Part shown: in pieces, positions 17,369 through 24,927 of the stretch
How positions within the stretch are numbered: the first letter of the stretch is position 1
How the letters are laid out: the number at the start of each line of letters is the position of its first letter
Assembly: GCF_002914585.1 (NCBI RefSeq)
Contig: NZ_PDDM01000035.1
Span: forward strand, 1-39,002
Length of the DNA stretch: 39,002 bases
Direction of reading: 5' to 3'
DNA from: Pseudanabaena sp. BC1403
GTDB taxonomy: Bacteria; Cyanobacteriota; Cyanobacteriia; Pseudanabaenales; Pseudanabaenaceae
Notes under the pieces: generated by a model
Told to the model about the DNA's origin: nothing
The model's database searches: none
Seen by the model: only the letters and a program-made list of their open reading frames with translations
Position numbers and translations under genes: made by a program

Positions 17369-18778
17369 TTAAGCTTCCTCAGATGTTGCATCAACAGTTA
17401 CAACGTCTGCATCAGCTTCTGGTGAGATGCTTTCGAGGGTCTCTGGCTCTGGCTGGAGCGAGCCTTGCTCGACTAATTCGATTTCAGAATGCTCAATCAA
17501 CCATGCCACTGCGATTTCAGTCAGCATTTCCTCACGAATCAAGCCAGCTAATCTAGCAGGATCGATATTGGGATCTTTGAGCATTTCCAAGGTGTTGGCG
17601 ACTCTCTCCTTGAGTTCGGCATCATCGACAGAAAGTTTTTCTTCCGCAGCGATTTTATCAAGGGCAACTTTGCGTCTGAGACGGTTAACCGCCTCTGGCT
17701 GATTGAGACGGCGCATTTCTTCGACCAATTCCTTGGTAAATAGTTGCTTTGCCATCGCAGGATCAATGCGCTCTTGCAGGTAATTAGCTTGTTGTCTTAC
17801 CAAGAAGTCCAGCTCCTGCTGCAAAAGAGTTACAGGTAAATCAACTTCAAGCTCGGCAGTTAACGCCTCAAGGATGGCGCGTTCTTTGTTGGCTTGAGTT
17901 TTCGACTCAGCGTCGTCGATTACCCGCTTTTCTAGAAGTTCGCGTAATTCGGCGATCGTTTCTTTGTCGCTGATCGATTTTGCAAACTCGTCATCAAGGG
18001 CAGGAAGCTCACGACCTTTAATAGATTTGATTGTGACTACATACTTGATTTCTTTACCGACATATTCTTCAGGGTAATATTCTTCGGGGAAAATTGACTC
18101 AACTTCAACGACATCATCGATCGCAGCACCGATGATTGCTTTAACGACTTCAGGGATAAATGCCTTCTCATCAACATCTAACTGAAAATCCTCTTCACCA
18201 GCATCTGGCAATTCCTCGCCAGTGGCGCGATCGAGGACTTTGAGATCGACGGTGACAACATCGTTTAGTTCGATTCCACGATCTTCGATGGGTACGATAG
18301 TCGCTTTGCGGACTTGAAATTCGTTTAAGGTGCGATCGACTTCGGTGAGATCAGGCTTAATTTCTTCAGCTTTGACTGTAAAGCCTTGATATTTAGCAAG
18401 AGCCACTTCTGGCTCCACGTCGATCGCTGCCTTAAAGGATACTTCTTGCCCTGGGGTGAAGGTTTGGACAAGAGTTTCAATATCAGTAATTAGTTGAAAG
18501 CCGCCCAGAGCTTTATCTTTAACTTCTTTATTCTCAGCAAGGGCTTCGTTTAATGTTTTTTCTAGCAACTCTTCAAGGACGTTGGCTTTGAGTCGCTGAC
18601 TACCAACTTGTCTCAATACAAGCTGAGTGGGCGCTTTGCCTTTGCGAAACCCTGGGACTTGCATCGTGCGTGTCAAGTCTTTGACGATGCGATCGTATAT
18701 TGCTTGAGACTTTGCTCCTTCTACTTGAATGTCAAAACCAATTTGACTAGCGGGAAGCTTCTCTAGAGTGACCTTCAT
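17369..18778 (-). CDS. tig: Trigger factor
   Basis: Ribosome-associated chaperone and peptidyl-prolyl isomerase acting on nascent chains. The ribosome-binding signature GFRKGKAP is at 43-50. The middle FKBP-like domain carries DVVTVDLKVLD and FQLDVDEKAFIPEV, and the C-terminal helical chaperone domain follows, with an acidic tail to residue 469. Length and domain order are normal for cyanobacterial trigger factor. It is first in the tig-clpP-clpX cluster. Its 5' region carries two copies of a 12-bp repeat and TGCCAA-type sites. Confidence 0.95.
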   Translation of the reverse strand: MKVTLEKLPASQIGFDIQVEGAKSQAIYDRIVKDLTRTMQVPGFRKGKAPTQLVLRQVGSQRLKANVLEELLEKTLNEALAENKEVKDKALGGFQLITDIETLVQTFTPGQEVSFKAAIDVEPEVALAKYQGFTVKAEEIKPDLTEVDRTLNEFQVRKATIVPIEDRGIELNDVVTVDLKVLDRATGEELPDAGEEDFQLDVDEKAFIPEVVKAIIGAAIDDVVEVESIFPEEYYPEEYVGKEIKYVVTIKSIKGRELPALDDEFAKSISDKETIAELRELLEKRVIDDAESKTQANKERAILEALTAELEVDLPVTLLQQELDFLVRQQANYLQERIDPAMAKQLFTKELVEEMRRLNQPEAVNRLRRKVALDKIAAEEKLSVDDAELKERVANTLEMLKDPNIDPARLAGLIREEMLTEIAVAWLIEHSEIELVEQGSLQPEPETLESISPEADADVVTVDATSEEA

Positions 18779-18785
18779 TATTAAA

Positions 18786-18868
18786 TATGCCTAGATTAAG
18801 TATGCCTAGATTGAATATATCTAGAAATCAAAAAACATTTTTTGGACTTTTGCCAACTTTTGGCAAAA
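18786..18868 (-). promoter_or_regulatory. Repeated motifs in the tig 5' region
   Basis: TATGCCTAGATT occurs twice (18786-18797 and 18801-18812), 8 bp above the tig start. Further up is an inverted repeat TTTTGCCAA-CTT-TTGGCAAAA (18848-18868), followed by two more TGCCAA copies near 18880-18896. These could bind a regulator; no known consensus is matched. Confidence 0.4.
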
Positions 18869-18982
18869 CTGTCAGCGAGTGCCAAATTATGCCAAGTCTA
18901 TGATAATACGATATTGGCGATCGCATATTTCAAAAAGCTATAAATTAAATGAAAGTAAATAAGAACTGCTGCTCTTACTAGG

Positions 18983-19036
18983 TTTGATTTTTAATTTACA
19001 AAAGTGTGACAACACTTTTGTAAATTAAAAATCAAA
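18983..19036 (-). repeat. Half copy of the three-hairpin repeat used as hairpin after the FHA gene
   Basis: A 25-bp perfect stem around loop GACA. The inner part ACAAAAGTGT-GACA-ACACTTTTGT matches the left hairpin of the 103-bp repeat, but the outer arm TTTGATTTTTAATTT is unique and complementary. It ends one base before the FHA stop, so it may also act as terminator. Confidence 0.8.
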
Positions 19037-19474
19037 TTACTTCCGTGACATGATGGTAGGACGATCATCGATTGGTGCAGTTGGTGATGTCGGAGCAGTT
19101 GATGCTGCGGGATTATTTAGTGATGTGGGTTTAGCGGTAGTAATGTCACGAAGCGAAGGAGTGATCGCTTCAGACCCATCTAGTAAAATTTGTAATTTGG
19201 GGCCAGCTGTGGCTAAGCGAATAATTACCCCATTCTGCACGCGCTCACTATCAATTTGCTGATCTTGAATGTATGTACCGTTTGCGCCAATATTGACAAT
19301 TTCCCAATACTGGGAGTGATGATGAAGCTCGACATGGTAGCGAGAAACAACAGAACTATAGAGAATCACGTCATTATCTCCCGATCGCCCAATCCGAATA
19401 ACAGGCTCGGAATTAAATTTCCATGTTTGGATTGGTATCGATTCGATGGGATGCAGCAGATTTAGCGTAATCAC
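19037..19474 (-). CDS. FHA-domain protein (145 aa)
   Basis: Forkhead-associated domains bind phosphothreonine peptides. The core is visible: VIRIGRSGDNDV (residues about 25-36), SSVVSRYHVELH with the conserved Ser-Arg-x-His, and NIGANGTYIQ. The C-terminal 40 residues are rich in Pro, Ala, Ser and Thr and look disordered. Start is GTG. There is no kinase gene beside it in the window, so its partner is unknown. Cyanobacteria use such proteins in Ser/Thr kinase signalling, carbon-concentration and gas-vesicle or competence contexts; nothing here decides among them. Confidence 0.9.
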   Translation of the reverse strand: MITLNLLHPIESIPIQTWKFNSEPVIRIGRSGDNDVILYSSVVSRYHVELHHHSQYWEIVNIGANGTYIQDQQIDSERVQNGVIIRLATAGPKLQILLDGSEAITPSLRDITTAKPTSLNNPAASTAPTSPTAPIDDRPTIMSRK

Positions 19475-19570
19475 AGGTTTAATGTAGGAATTTTGCAGAA
19501 TTAGGAGCTTTTTGACTGCCCATGCTACAGGATTTGCTCTTATTCCAAAAGTTTAGCATTGACTTTAATC

Positions 19571-19631
19571 ATTAAAGAATCAGTTTTTTGTGGCGCGGCG
19601 GAGCCGCGCCACAAAAAACTGATTCTTTAAT
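19571..19631. repeat. Perfect 29-bp-stem palindrome in a divergent promoter region
   Basis: The stem is 29 bp with loop GGA and core GGCGCGGC/GCCGCGCC. The left gene (FHA) and right gene (oxidase) both start here and read outward, so it is not a terminator for either one. Confidence 0.9.
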
Positions 19632-19657
19632 TTACCGTTAGTCCCCAATCAGATCTT

Positions 19658-19694
19658 AGAGTAGAAAAGGGTGCGAAGCATTCTTTTCTACTCT
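19658..19694 (+). promoter_or_regulatory. Leader hairpin before the oxidase gene
   Basis: Stem AGAGTAGAAAAGGGTGC with loop GAA; 17 pairs of which two are G-T. It ends 13 bases before the ATG at 19708 and, in RNA, would occupy the ribosome-loading region. Confidence 0.65.
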
Positions 19695-19707
19695 ATTGAA
19701 AATATTT

Positions 19708-20790
19708 ATGAAAACTGTCACTATCATTGGCTGCGGTGTAATTGGGGCAATGCTTGCCTATGAATTAAGTAAAACTGAGCTAAAGGTGACGGTACTTGAA
19801 TCAAATCCTTTGCCTGCTATGGTGGCAACTGGTTCGGCGCTAGGGGTGTTGATGGCGGCTTCTAGCTCCAAGGCTAAAGGGCCATTGGTTAAGTTACGTT
19901 TAGCGAGCTTAAGCCTGTACGATCACGTGATCGATGAGTTAACTGCTCAAACGAACCACAATATTCTCTACAACCGCAACGGGATTTTAAGTTTATTGCG
20001 ATCGCCTGAGGAAAAAAACAAAGCGCGATCGCTAATCGAAATTCGCAAAGAACAGGGCTTTGAGTTGCAGTGGCTTGAACGCGATGTAATTTCTCAGCAA
20101 TACTCGCAATGGCTAACTGACGATGGCTTACTAAGTCCATGCGATCGGGCGGTGCATCCAACACAGTTAGTTGAAGCACTAGTTGCTGCGGCAACTCAAA
20201 ATGGGGTGAAATTTTACTGGAACGCAACCGTTAACAGCTTAGATGATATCAAGAGCGATCGCATCGTAGTTACATCAGGCTTAGGCAGCAATGCCCTACT
20301 TGCGTCACTTTTAAAAAACTGTTCAAAAAATAGAGAACAAGATCTTTTGCTACCAGTTGGCGGTCAAGCTTTGCTTCTAAATATCCCCAACCTAAATTTG
20401 CAAACCGTCATTAATGCTGAAAATGAGGATCATTCCGACATTAATATCGTGCCGTTAGGTAATGATCAATATTGGCTCGGCGCAACCCTAGAATTTGAGC
20501 CAGATGAATTACCCCGCGAAGCTAATATCTCGTTATTGCTAGAACAGGCGATCGCATGGTGTCCCACTTTTAAGCAAGCTGAAGTTTTAAAAACATGGGC
20601 AGGCGATCGACCTAGACCCGATGGATTTCAGTCCCCTATTTTAGGTTTCGCCCCAGACCATCCGCATATTTTGATCGCGACAGGGCATTATCGCAATGGC
20701 GTAATGATGGCTCCTGTGACTGCTCAAATTACCAGAGATTTACTACTTACTGGCTCAAGTGATTTACCTTGGAAACCTTTTTCTCTCTAG
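19708..20790 (+). CDS. FAD-dependent amino-acid oxidase family protein (ThiO/DadA-like)
   Basis: The N terminus MKTVTIIGCGVIGAMLAYEL is a Rossmann FAD-binding motif followed by VTVLES. The C-terminal GHYRNGVMMAPVTA closely resembles the glycine oxidase ThiO end. Members of this DAO family oxidise glycine, D-amino acids or sarcosine; ThiO makes the imine needed for the thiazole of thiamine. Cyanobacterial ThiO is often fused to ThiG, and no ThiG is present here, so the substrate is open. I prefer ATG 19708 to the in-frame TTG four codons upstream. Two strong hairpins precede it. Confidence 0.85.
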   Translation: MKTVTIIGCGVIGAMLAYELSKTELKVTVLESNPLPAMVATGSALGVLMAASSSKAKGPLVKLRLASLSLYDHVIDELTAQTNHNILYNRNGILSLLRSPEEKNKARSLIEIRKEQGFELQWLERDVISQQYSQWLTDDGLLSPCDRAVHPTQLVEALVAAATQNGVKFYWNATVNSLDDIKSDRIVVTSGLGSNALLASLLKNCSKNREQDLLLPVGGQALLLNIPNLNLQTVINAENEDHSDINIVPLGNDQYWLGATLEFEPDELPREANISLLLEQAIAWCPTFKQAEVLKTWAGDRPRPDGFQSPILGFAPDHPHILIATGHYRNGVMMAPVTAQITRDLLLTGSSDLPWKPFSL

Positions 20791-20796
20791 CTATTT

Positions 20797-21174
20797 CTAA
20801 GCCGCAATATCTAACTCTTCTAACGTGCGATCGGGATTTTCAGACTGAGCTTCAGCAGCATCAACTGTCACCGTCAGTTTAAGCCCTAACCCCTTGAGCC
20901 AGTTTGCTAAACCATAGATCGCTTCTGCACCTTGCTGTTGCATGATCGATTCTATGGTTGCGTTATAGGCTGCTAATTGTTCAGGAGCAAGAGCTTCGGC
21001 AACATTACCAAGAGCTAGTTTGAGTAGATTAGCTTCAATATCCGATGGCTCATGATCTTCAAGATGAACGTCAAGATATACTGCGGCATACTCAGGATCT
21101 TGTAATCGGACAATATGGGATGAGTGATAATCTACGCTTGCCTTATAGGTTGATTGACTCGCCGTTTTACTCAT
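20797..21174 (-). CDS. Putative HigA-like antitoxin
   Basis: The ATG at 21174 is chosen because AGGAGG (21182-21187) sits 7 bases before it and because it gives MSKTASQSTYKAS. LQDPEYAAVYLDVHLED and NVAEAL resemble the N-terminal part of HigA-type antitoxins encoded after HigB toxins. The region expected to hold the helix-turn-helix is diverged, ending in the family-like LKGLGLKLTV. It overlaps the toxin gene by 8 nt (ATGAGTAA), so translation is coupled. The longer frame to 21252 lies inside the toxin gene and is less likely. Confidence 0.75.
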   Translation of the reverse strand: MSKTASQSTYKASVDYHSSHIVRLQDPEYAAVYLDVHLEDHEPSDIEANLLKLALGNVAEALAPEQLAAYNATIESIMQQQGAEAIYGLANWLKGLGLKLTVTVDAAEAQSENPDRTLEELDIAA

Positions 21175-21505
21175 TGTTCTGCCTCCTAAAATCTTGCCAA
21201 TATTCTTTAGCCTTGCGGATATCACGATTTTGGGTGCTTTTGTCGCCGCCACATAGTAGCAATATTACAACTAATCCAATTTGCCCAAAATAAATGCGAT
21301 AGCCATTACCATAGTCAATTCGCAGTTCGTATATACCGTCACCTATAGGCTTATAATCACCTAAATTACCTAATAGTAAACGATCAAGACGTTGTTCAAT
21401 TCTTGCTTTTGCCCGAATATCTCGCAATGAGTTAATCCACTCATCAAAAGGAATTTTGCCTTCGGCTGTGATGTATTGCCTAATTTCTCTTGGTTGTGCT
21501 GACAT
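21167..21505 (-). CDS. RelE/HigB-type toxin
   Basis: A 112-residue member of the RelE superfamily (HigB-like killer protein group, Gp49 type): IPFDEWINSLRD, RIEQRLDRLLLGNLGD, GIYELRIDYGNGYRIYF and the signature LLCGGDKSTQNRDIRKAKEYW. Known relatives cleave mRNA on the ribosome. It is first in a two-gene operon with the antitoxin following, the order typical for higBA and opposite to relBE. The antitoxin ribosome-binding site lies within its last codons. Confidence 0.88.
   Translation of the reverse strand: MSAQPREIRQYITAEGKIPFDEWINSLRDIRAKARIEQRLDRLLLGNLGDYKPIGDGIYELRIDYGNGYRIYFGQIGLVVILLLCGGDKSTQNRDIRKAKEYWQDFRRQNNE
21182..21187 (-). promoter_or_regulatory. Strong Shine-Dalgarno inside the toxin gene
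   Basis: AGGAGG read on the minus strand, 7 bases before the antitoxin ATG. It decides the antitoxin start and implies high antitoxin translation relative to the toxin, whose own start lacks such a site. Confidence 0.75.
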
Positions 21506-21557
21506 CAGCTTGACTTAGTTTTGTGTAGTTGCTTCGTGATGTAATGATTTAACGCTA

Positions 21558-23057
21558 TTAAATCAGTTTACGTGATGCTTGCTCTATTTGCCTTACTACT
21601 GTTAGCGCTGAATAACTAACCCCTGCGGTTCCTTCGCCTGGGTGGGTAGAGTCGCCGACTAGCCAGATATTTTTGATTGGAGTGCGATTGGCAAATCCAA
21701 AGGGGCCAAAGGTAGAGACGCGCATTCCTACGCCACCAACGATGCCGCGATCTCGACCTGTATAGCGTGCAAAAGTTTGGGGTGTAGCCGCCTCTACATG
21801 AATGATTGTTTGCTCATTGAGATGAAAATATTCACTTAACTGTGCGATCGCCCTTTCTGTAAATCTCTTTTTAAGTTCCTGATAATCTTCATCGCCATAC
21901 CAAACAGCCGCATCAGTAAACTCTGACGCAATAATCGTTGCTTTTCCTGCTGGAGCGCGTCCATCACCTTCTTTACTAACAGAAATAAATAGAGAATGAG
22001 GTTTATCACCCGCTTCCAAAAACTGTAAATGCGGCGGACAGTTATCAGGAATCGCAGCGCGATCGACTCCTAAATAGACAACAAATGCAACCGAAGCAGG
22101 CTTGAGATTTGCAACTCGATTAGCATATCCCTTGGGCGCTCCATCTCCCAAAAGCTTCACAAAATTATTCACCGTCACATTCGCTACAACATGAGCCGCC
22201 TCATCCCACGAAGTTGCACCCGTCCTCAGATTTTTTACTTTTACCTTTTTAATTTTTCCTTGATCTTCTATCGCAGTTACTTCATGCTGCATCAAGATCT
22301 GTCCTCCATCACGTTCAATACTTTCGATCAGGCGATCGCTTAAAACTTGCATACTTCCCTTGAGATGAAACAGACCTAAAGGAGATTGCGAAACTGCTAA
22401 AGCTGTCGCGGCGTAGAGCAACGCTGTCTCTTCAGCATTCACCTGTGAATAGAGCTTCAATTGCAAATCGAGAAATGTTCGCAATCTTTTGTCACTTGCT
22501 AATCCAAAGCCTCGTAAAGCATCGCCTACTGTTGAAAATGTATAGGGAACTGTCGCCAAGGTATCGATTCGCAAAGCTTTAACTAATTGCCATATATCCC
22601 AAATATTACGTGGTGGCAAAATCGGATTGCGTCCTTGGAAGCGCCAACTTCGCCAAAACAGATCTTCCAGAAATTGCCAAAATGGTTCGCTATTGGGAAA
22701 TTGTTTTTGGCGTTCTAGTTTCCATTGTTGACGATCGCGCCAGACATTAATCGGTTCTTGTTCATTTGGTAAAAATACTGCACAAGCTGGATCGCAATAG
22801 GTCGCTTCAGGAAGTTCTATTTCTAATTCTTTAAAAATGCGATCGTGAATTCCACCAGATTCTAATCCTGCTACCTGTGTCGCACCGACATCAAAAGTAA
22901 ATCCGCGCCGCTTAAATGTGGATGCACAACCACCCGCAACAAGAGCCAGATCATAAACAATGACTTCATAACCACGCTTTGCTAACAATGCTGCTGTAGT
23001 CAAACCACCAATTCCCGCCCCAACCACAATAATTTTCTGTGTCACTTTTATCAACAT
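21558..23057 (-). CDS. crtD: Carotenoid C-3',4' desaturase CrtD
   Basis: A phytoene-desaturase-like FAD enzyme of 499 residues with GAGIGG at 13-18, FTFDVGATQVAGLE after the first sheet and the C-terminal FAD signature NIWLVGDSTHPGEGTAGVSYSA. FWQFLEDLFWRSWRFQGR and LPPRNIWDIWQL are features I associate with cyanobacterial CrtD rather than the carotene isomerase CrtH, which has a different N-terminal signature. CrtD desaturates the 3',4' position on the way to myxol glycosides (myxoxanthophyll). It stands alone, upstream of the toxin-antitoxin pair. Confidence 0.85.
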   Translation of the reverse strand: MLIKVTQKIIVVGAGIGGLTTAALLAKRGYEVIVYDLALVAGGCASTFKRRGFTFDVGATQVAGLESGGIHDRIFKELEIELPEATYCDPACAVFLPNEQEPINVWRDRQQWKLERQKQFPNSEPFWQFLEDLFWRSWRFQGRNPILPPRNIWDIWQLVKALRIDTLATVPYTFSTVGDALRGFGLASDKRLRTFLDLQLKLYSQVNAEETALLYAATALAVSQSPLGLFHLKGSMQVLSDRLIESIERDGGQILMQHEVTAIEDQGKIKKVKVKNLRTGATSWDEAAHVVANVTVNNFVKLLGDGAPKGYANRVANLKPASVAFVVYLGVDRAAIPDNCPPHLQFLEAGDKPHSLFISVSKEGDGRAPAGKATIIASEFTDAAVWYGDEDYQELKKRFTERAIAQLSEYFHLNEQTIIHVEAATPQTFARYTGRDRGIVGGVGMRVSTFGPFGFANRTPIKNIWLVGDSTHPGEGTAGVSYSALTVVRQIEQASRKLI

Positions 23058-23072
23058 TTAGAGATTTTTTGT

Positions 23073-23121
23073 TTTTGCGAATTAAAATAAAGTGATTACT
23101 TCTTAATTCTAATTCGCAAAA
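23073..23121. repeat. Inverted repeat in the crtD promoter region
   Basis: Arms TTTTGCGAATTA and TAATTCGCAAAA, 12 bp perfect, separated by 25 nt. Placed 16 bp before the crtD start, it could be an operator or a leader hairpin. Confidence 0.6.
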
Positions 23122-23128
23122 GAAAGCT

Positions 23129-23185
23129 TAAAACTCCAAAAGGAAAATCGCCAGCTATGCTGGCGATTTTCCTTTTGGAGTTTTA
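23129..23185 (-). terminator. Perfect palindrome containing the regulator gene's stop codon
   Basis: A 27-bp perfect stem around loop TAT with core CGCCAGC/GCTGGCG. Its right arm includes the TAA (23183-23185) of the response-regulator gene; a T-run follows the minus-strand stem, as in an intrinsic terminator. Confidence 0.85.
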
Positions 23186-24025
23186 GTATTTGGCGAAAGA
23201 CCGACTAGGTGGAGCGGTGAATTGTGGTGGGCGATCGCTATTTGAGTTATTTGAAATTTGAGAATTAGGACGTAAAGGCGGTCGCATTAACGCTTCAGGA
23301 TTAAAGCGATAGCCAATATTTCGTACTGTTTGAATCAAATTTGGTTGTTGCGGATCAACCTCTAGTTTTTTGCGTAACGATAGAACATGCGTATCAACTG
23401 TACGCGGATTATTAATCTCATCTGGCCAAGCACGTTGCAGAAGCTCAGCGCGACTCAAGGCAAGACCCTCTGACTGAGCGAGAACATAGAGCAGACTAAA
23501 TTCTTGAGGCGTTAGATCGATCGCATTACCCTTTAGCCTCACCTGTCGTTGCACCAAATCGATCTTCAGCACACCATAATCCAAGCAAGCGGGAGGTGCA
23601 GACGTGCGTAGTCTGCGAGTCAATGCCTCCACCCTTGCCAAAAATTCTTGCATCCCAAAGGGCTTCGTCAAATAGTCATCTGCACCCGCTTTTAAACCCT
23701 CTACGATGTCAGATTCATTAGTGCGCGACGAAATCACGAATATTAACGAACTTCTTTGTTTATGAAGCCAGCGACATAACTCGATACCATCCCCATCAGG
23801 CAAATCGGTACTCAAGATCACCAAACTGGGCTGCTGCTTTTGAAACACGAGCTTTGCTTGCTGACAACTAACAGCCTGAAATACCGAATAGCCAATCTGC
23901 TGCAAATGCCAACCCAAGAGAGAGGCAAGATTCGGATTACCTTCTACAATTTCTATGCTGATTGGGATCAAAGAAATACTCTCCTGCCGAGTAATGCTTA
24001 TAGCTCTCGGATTATGAATCTGCAT
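23183..24025 (-). CDS. Atypical OmpR-type response regulator without phospho-acceptor Asp
   Basis: Receiver plus winged-helix regulator of 280 residues. In the receiver the position of the phosphorylated aspartate is Ser72 (VILSTDLPDGDG) and the usual N-terminal acidic pair is EGN (28-30), whereas Lys121 (LTKPF) and GADDY are kept. The DNA-binding half is intact: LTPQEFSLLYVLAQSEG, NPRTVDTHVLSLRKKLE and IQTVRNIGYRFN. Known phosphorylation-independent cyanobacterial regulators such as NblR suggest a comparable mode, but I cannot assign the name. A 60-residue C-terminal tail is rich in Pro, Ser and Asn. It is divergent from the NUDIX gene. Confidence 0.85.
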   Translation of the reverse strand: MQIHNPRAISITRQESISLIPISIEIVEGNPNLASLLGWHLQQIGYSVFQAVSCQQAKLVFQKQQPSLVILSTDLPDGDGIELCRWLHKQRSSLIFVISSRTNESDIVEGLKAGADDYLTKPFGMQEFLARVEALTRRLRTSAPPACLDYGVLKIDLVQRQVRLKGNAIDLTPQEFSLLYVLAQSEGLALSRAELLQRAWPDEINNPRTVDTHVLSLRKKLEVDPQQPNLIQTVRNIGYRFNPEALMRPPLRPNSQISNNSNSDRPPQFTAPPSRSFAKY

Positions 24026-24099
24026 GATAACTTAGTGTGAAGCCGCATTTTGTAGCTGTAATTACCCTCTAGAGTGCGAAAAGCGCTGTCTTACAGCTC

Positions 24100-24140
24100 A
24101 TAAAGAGAGTGGCAGTGCTTCGCACCGCCACTCTCTTTAT
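24100..24140. repeat. Palindrome between divergent regulator and NUDIX genes
   Basis: A 19-bp stem with one mismatch, loop TTC and core GTGC/GCAC. It ends 21 bases before the NUDIX start codon, between two genes that diverge, so it is no terminator of a complete gene. Confidence 0.85.
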
Positions 24141-24161
24141 TTTAATAAATCCGTAAATCAA

Positions 24162-24593
24162 GTGAAATATCGAAATCCAGTTCCTACGGTTGATATCATC
24201 ATTGCCCTCCGCGATCGCCCGAATCAACCAATTGTGTTAATTGAGCGCCTAAATCCACCCCACGGCTGGGCGATCGTTGGTGGATTTGTCGATTATGGCG
24301 AAACACTAGAAGATGCGGCAAGGCGAGAAGCGCAGGAAGAAACGGGGCTACAGGTGGAGTTAATCGGTTTGTTAGGCATCTATTCTGATCCTAGCCGTGA
24401 TGAGCGTCTACATACGATTAGTGCCGTGTACATGGCTGAAGCAGTCGGTGAACCAAAAGCCGATGATGATGCCAAGTCTGTCGGCATGTTCGCGGCTTGG
24501 GAAATACCTAATCAGCTATGTTTCGATCATGCACAAATCTTGAAAGATTATTGGCGCTATCGCAACTATGGCATTCGACCTGCCATCAATTAG
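24162..24593 (+). CDS. NUDIX hydrolase, ADP-ribose pyrophosphatase-like
   Basis: The 23-residue Nudix box GX5EX7REUXEEXGU spans residues 41-63 with Glu47, Glu56, Glu59 and Glu60 present. These enzymes cleave nucleoside diphosphates linked to another group. The [13 protein letters not shown] context and 143-residue length fit ADP-ribose or related sugar-nucleotide pyrophosphatases; the substrate is not proven. Start is GTG with no Shine-Dalgarno, and a strong hairpin lies just upstream. A terminator palindrome follows. Confidence 0.9.
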   Translation: MKYRNPVPTVDIIIALRDRPNQPIVLIERLNPPHGWAIVGGFVDYGETLEDAARREAQEETGLQVELIGLLGIYSDPSRDERLHTISAVYMAEAVGEPKADDDAKSVGMFAAWEIPNQLCFDHAQILKDYWRYRNYGIRPAIN

Positions 24594-24617
24594 AACAATT
24601 CACGATCCAAATAATCA

Positions 24618-24668
24618 CAATAAATGGGTTGAGAGTGTTGCTTTACAACACTCTCAACCCATTTATTG
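24618..24668 (+). terminator. Palindromic terminator after the NUDIX gene
   Basis: A 23-bp perfect stem (CAATAAATGGGTTGAGAGTG... truncated here) around loop CTTTA, 25 bases past the stop. Confidence 0.8.
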
Positions 24669-24722
24669 GTTCGAGCTTGAGCAAAAAATGCTGTAAGTCA
24701 TAAAAAAAGTTTGCTTTAGGTG

Positions 24723-24752
24723 TTGACAAAGTTTCAGTCTGGTATGTATCTT
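24723..24752 (+). promoter_or_regulatory. Promoter of tRNA-Glu
   Basis: TTGACA at 24723-24728 and TATCTT at 24747-24752 with 18-bp spacing, about 19 bp before the mature tRNA. This is the clearest sigma70-type promoter in the window. Confidence 0.65.
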
Positions 24753-24770
24753 AATAAAGGTCAAGAACAC

Positions 24771-24843
24771 GCCCCCATCGTCTAGAGGCCTAGGACACAT
24801 CCCTTTCACGGATGCGACGGGGATTCGAATTCCCCTGGGGGTA
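24771..24843 (+). tRNA. tRNA-Glu (anticodon UUC)
   Basis: A complete 73-nt cloverleaf. The acceptor stem is GCCCCCA with TGGGGGT (G1-U72 at the end), the anticodon loop is CTTTCAC within stem CATCC/GGATG, and the T arm contains GGGGATTCGAATTCCCC. CCA is not encoded. In cyanobacteria this tRNA also supplies glutamate for 5-aminolevulinate and so feeds chlorophyll and bilin synthesis. It is flanked by a promoter and a strong terminator and stands alone. Confidence 0.96.
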
Positions 24844-24852
24844 TTCTTCACT

Positions 24853-24889
24853 AATAAAAAAGCACTCGCAACGCGAGTGCTTTTTTATT
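24853..24889 (+). terminator. Terminator of tRNA-Glu
   Basis: A 17-bp stem around loop AAC, core GCACTCGC/GCGAGTGC, followed by a T-run on the plus strand. Confidence 0.85.
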
Positions 24890-24890
24890 G

Positions 24891-24927
24891 CTGAAATTCA
24901 AGTGCGCTTCGCGCACTTGAATTTCAG
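24891..24927 (-). terminator. Perfect palindrome covering the dapB stop codon
   Basis: A 17-bp perfect stem CTGAAATTCAAGTGCGC with loop TTC. Its right arm includes the TGA (complement at 24924-24926) of dapB. One base separates it from the tRNA terminator, so two palindromes with unrelated arms sit back to back. Confidence 0.85.
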
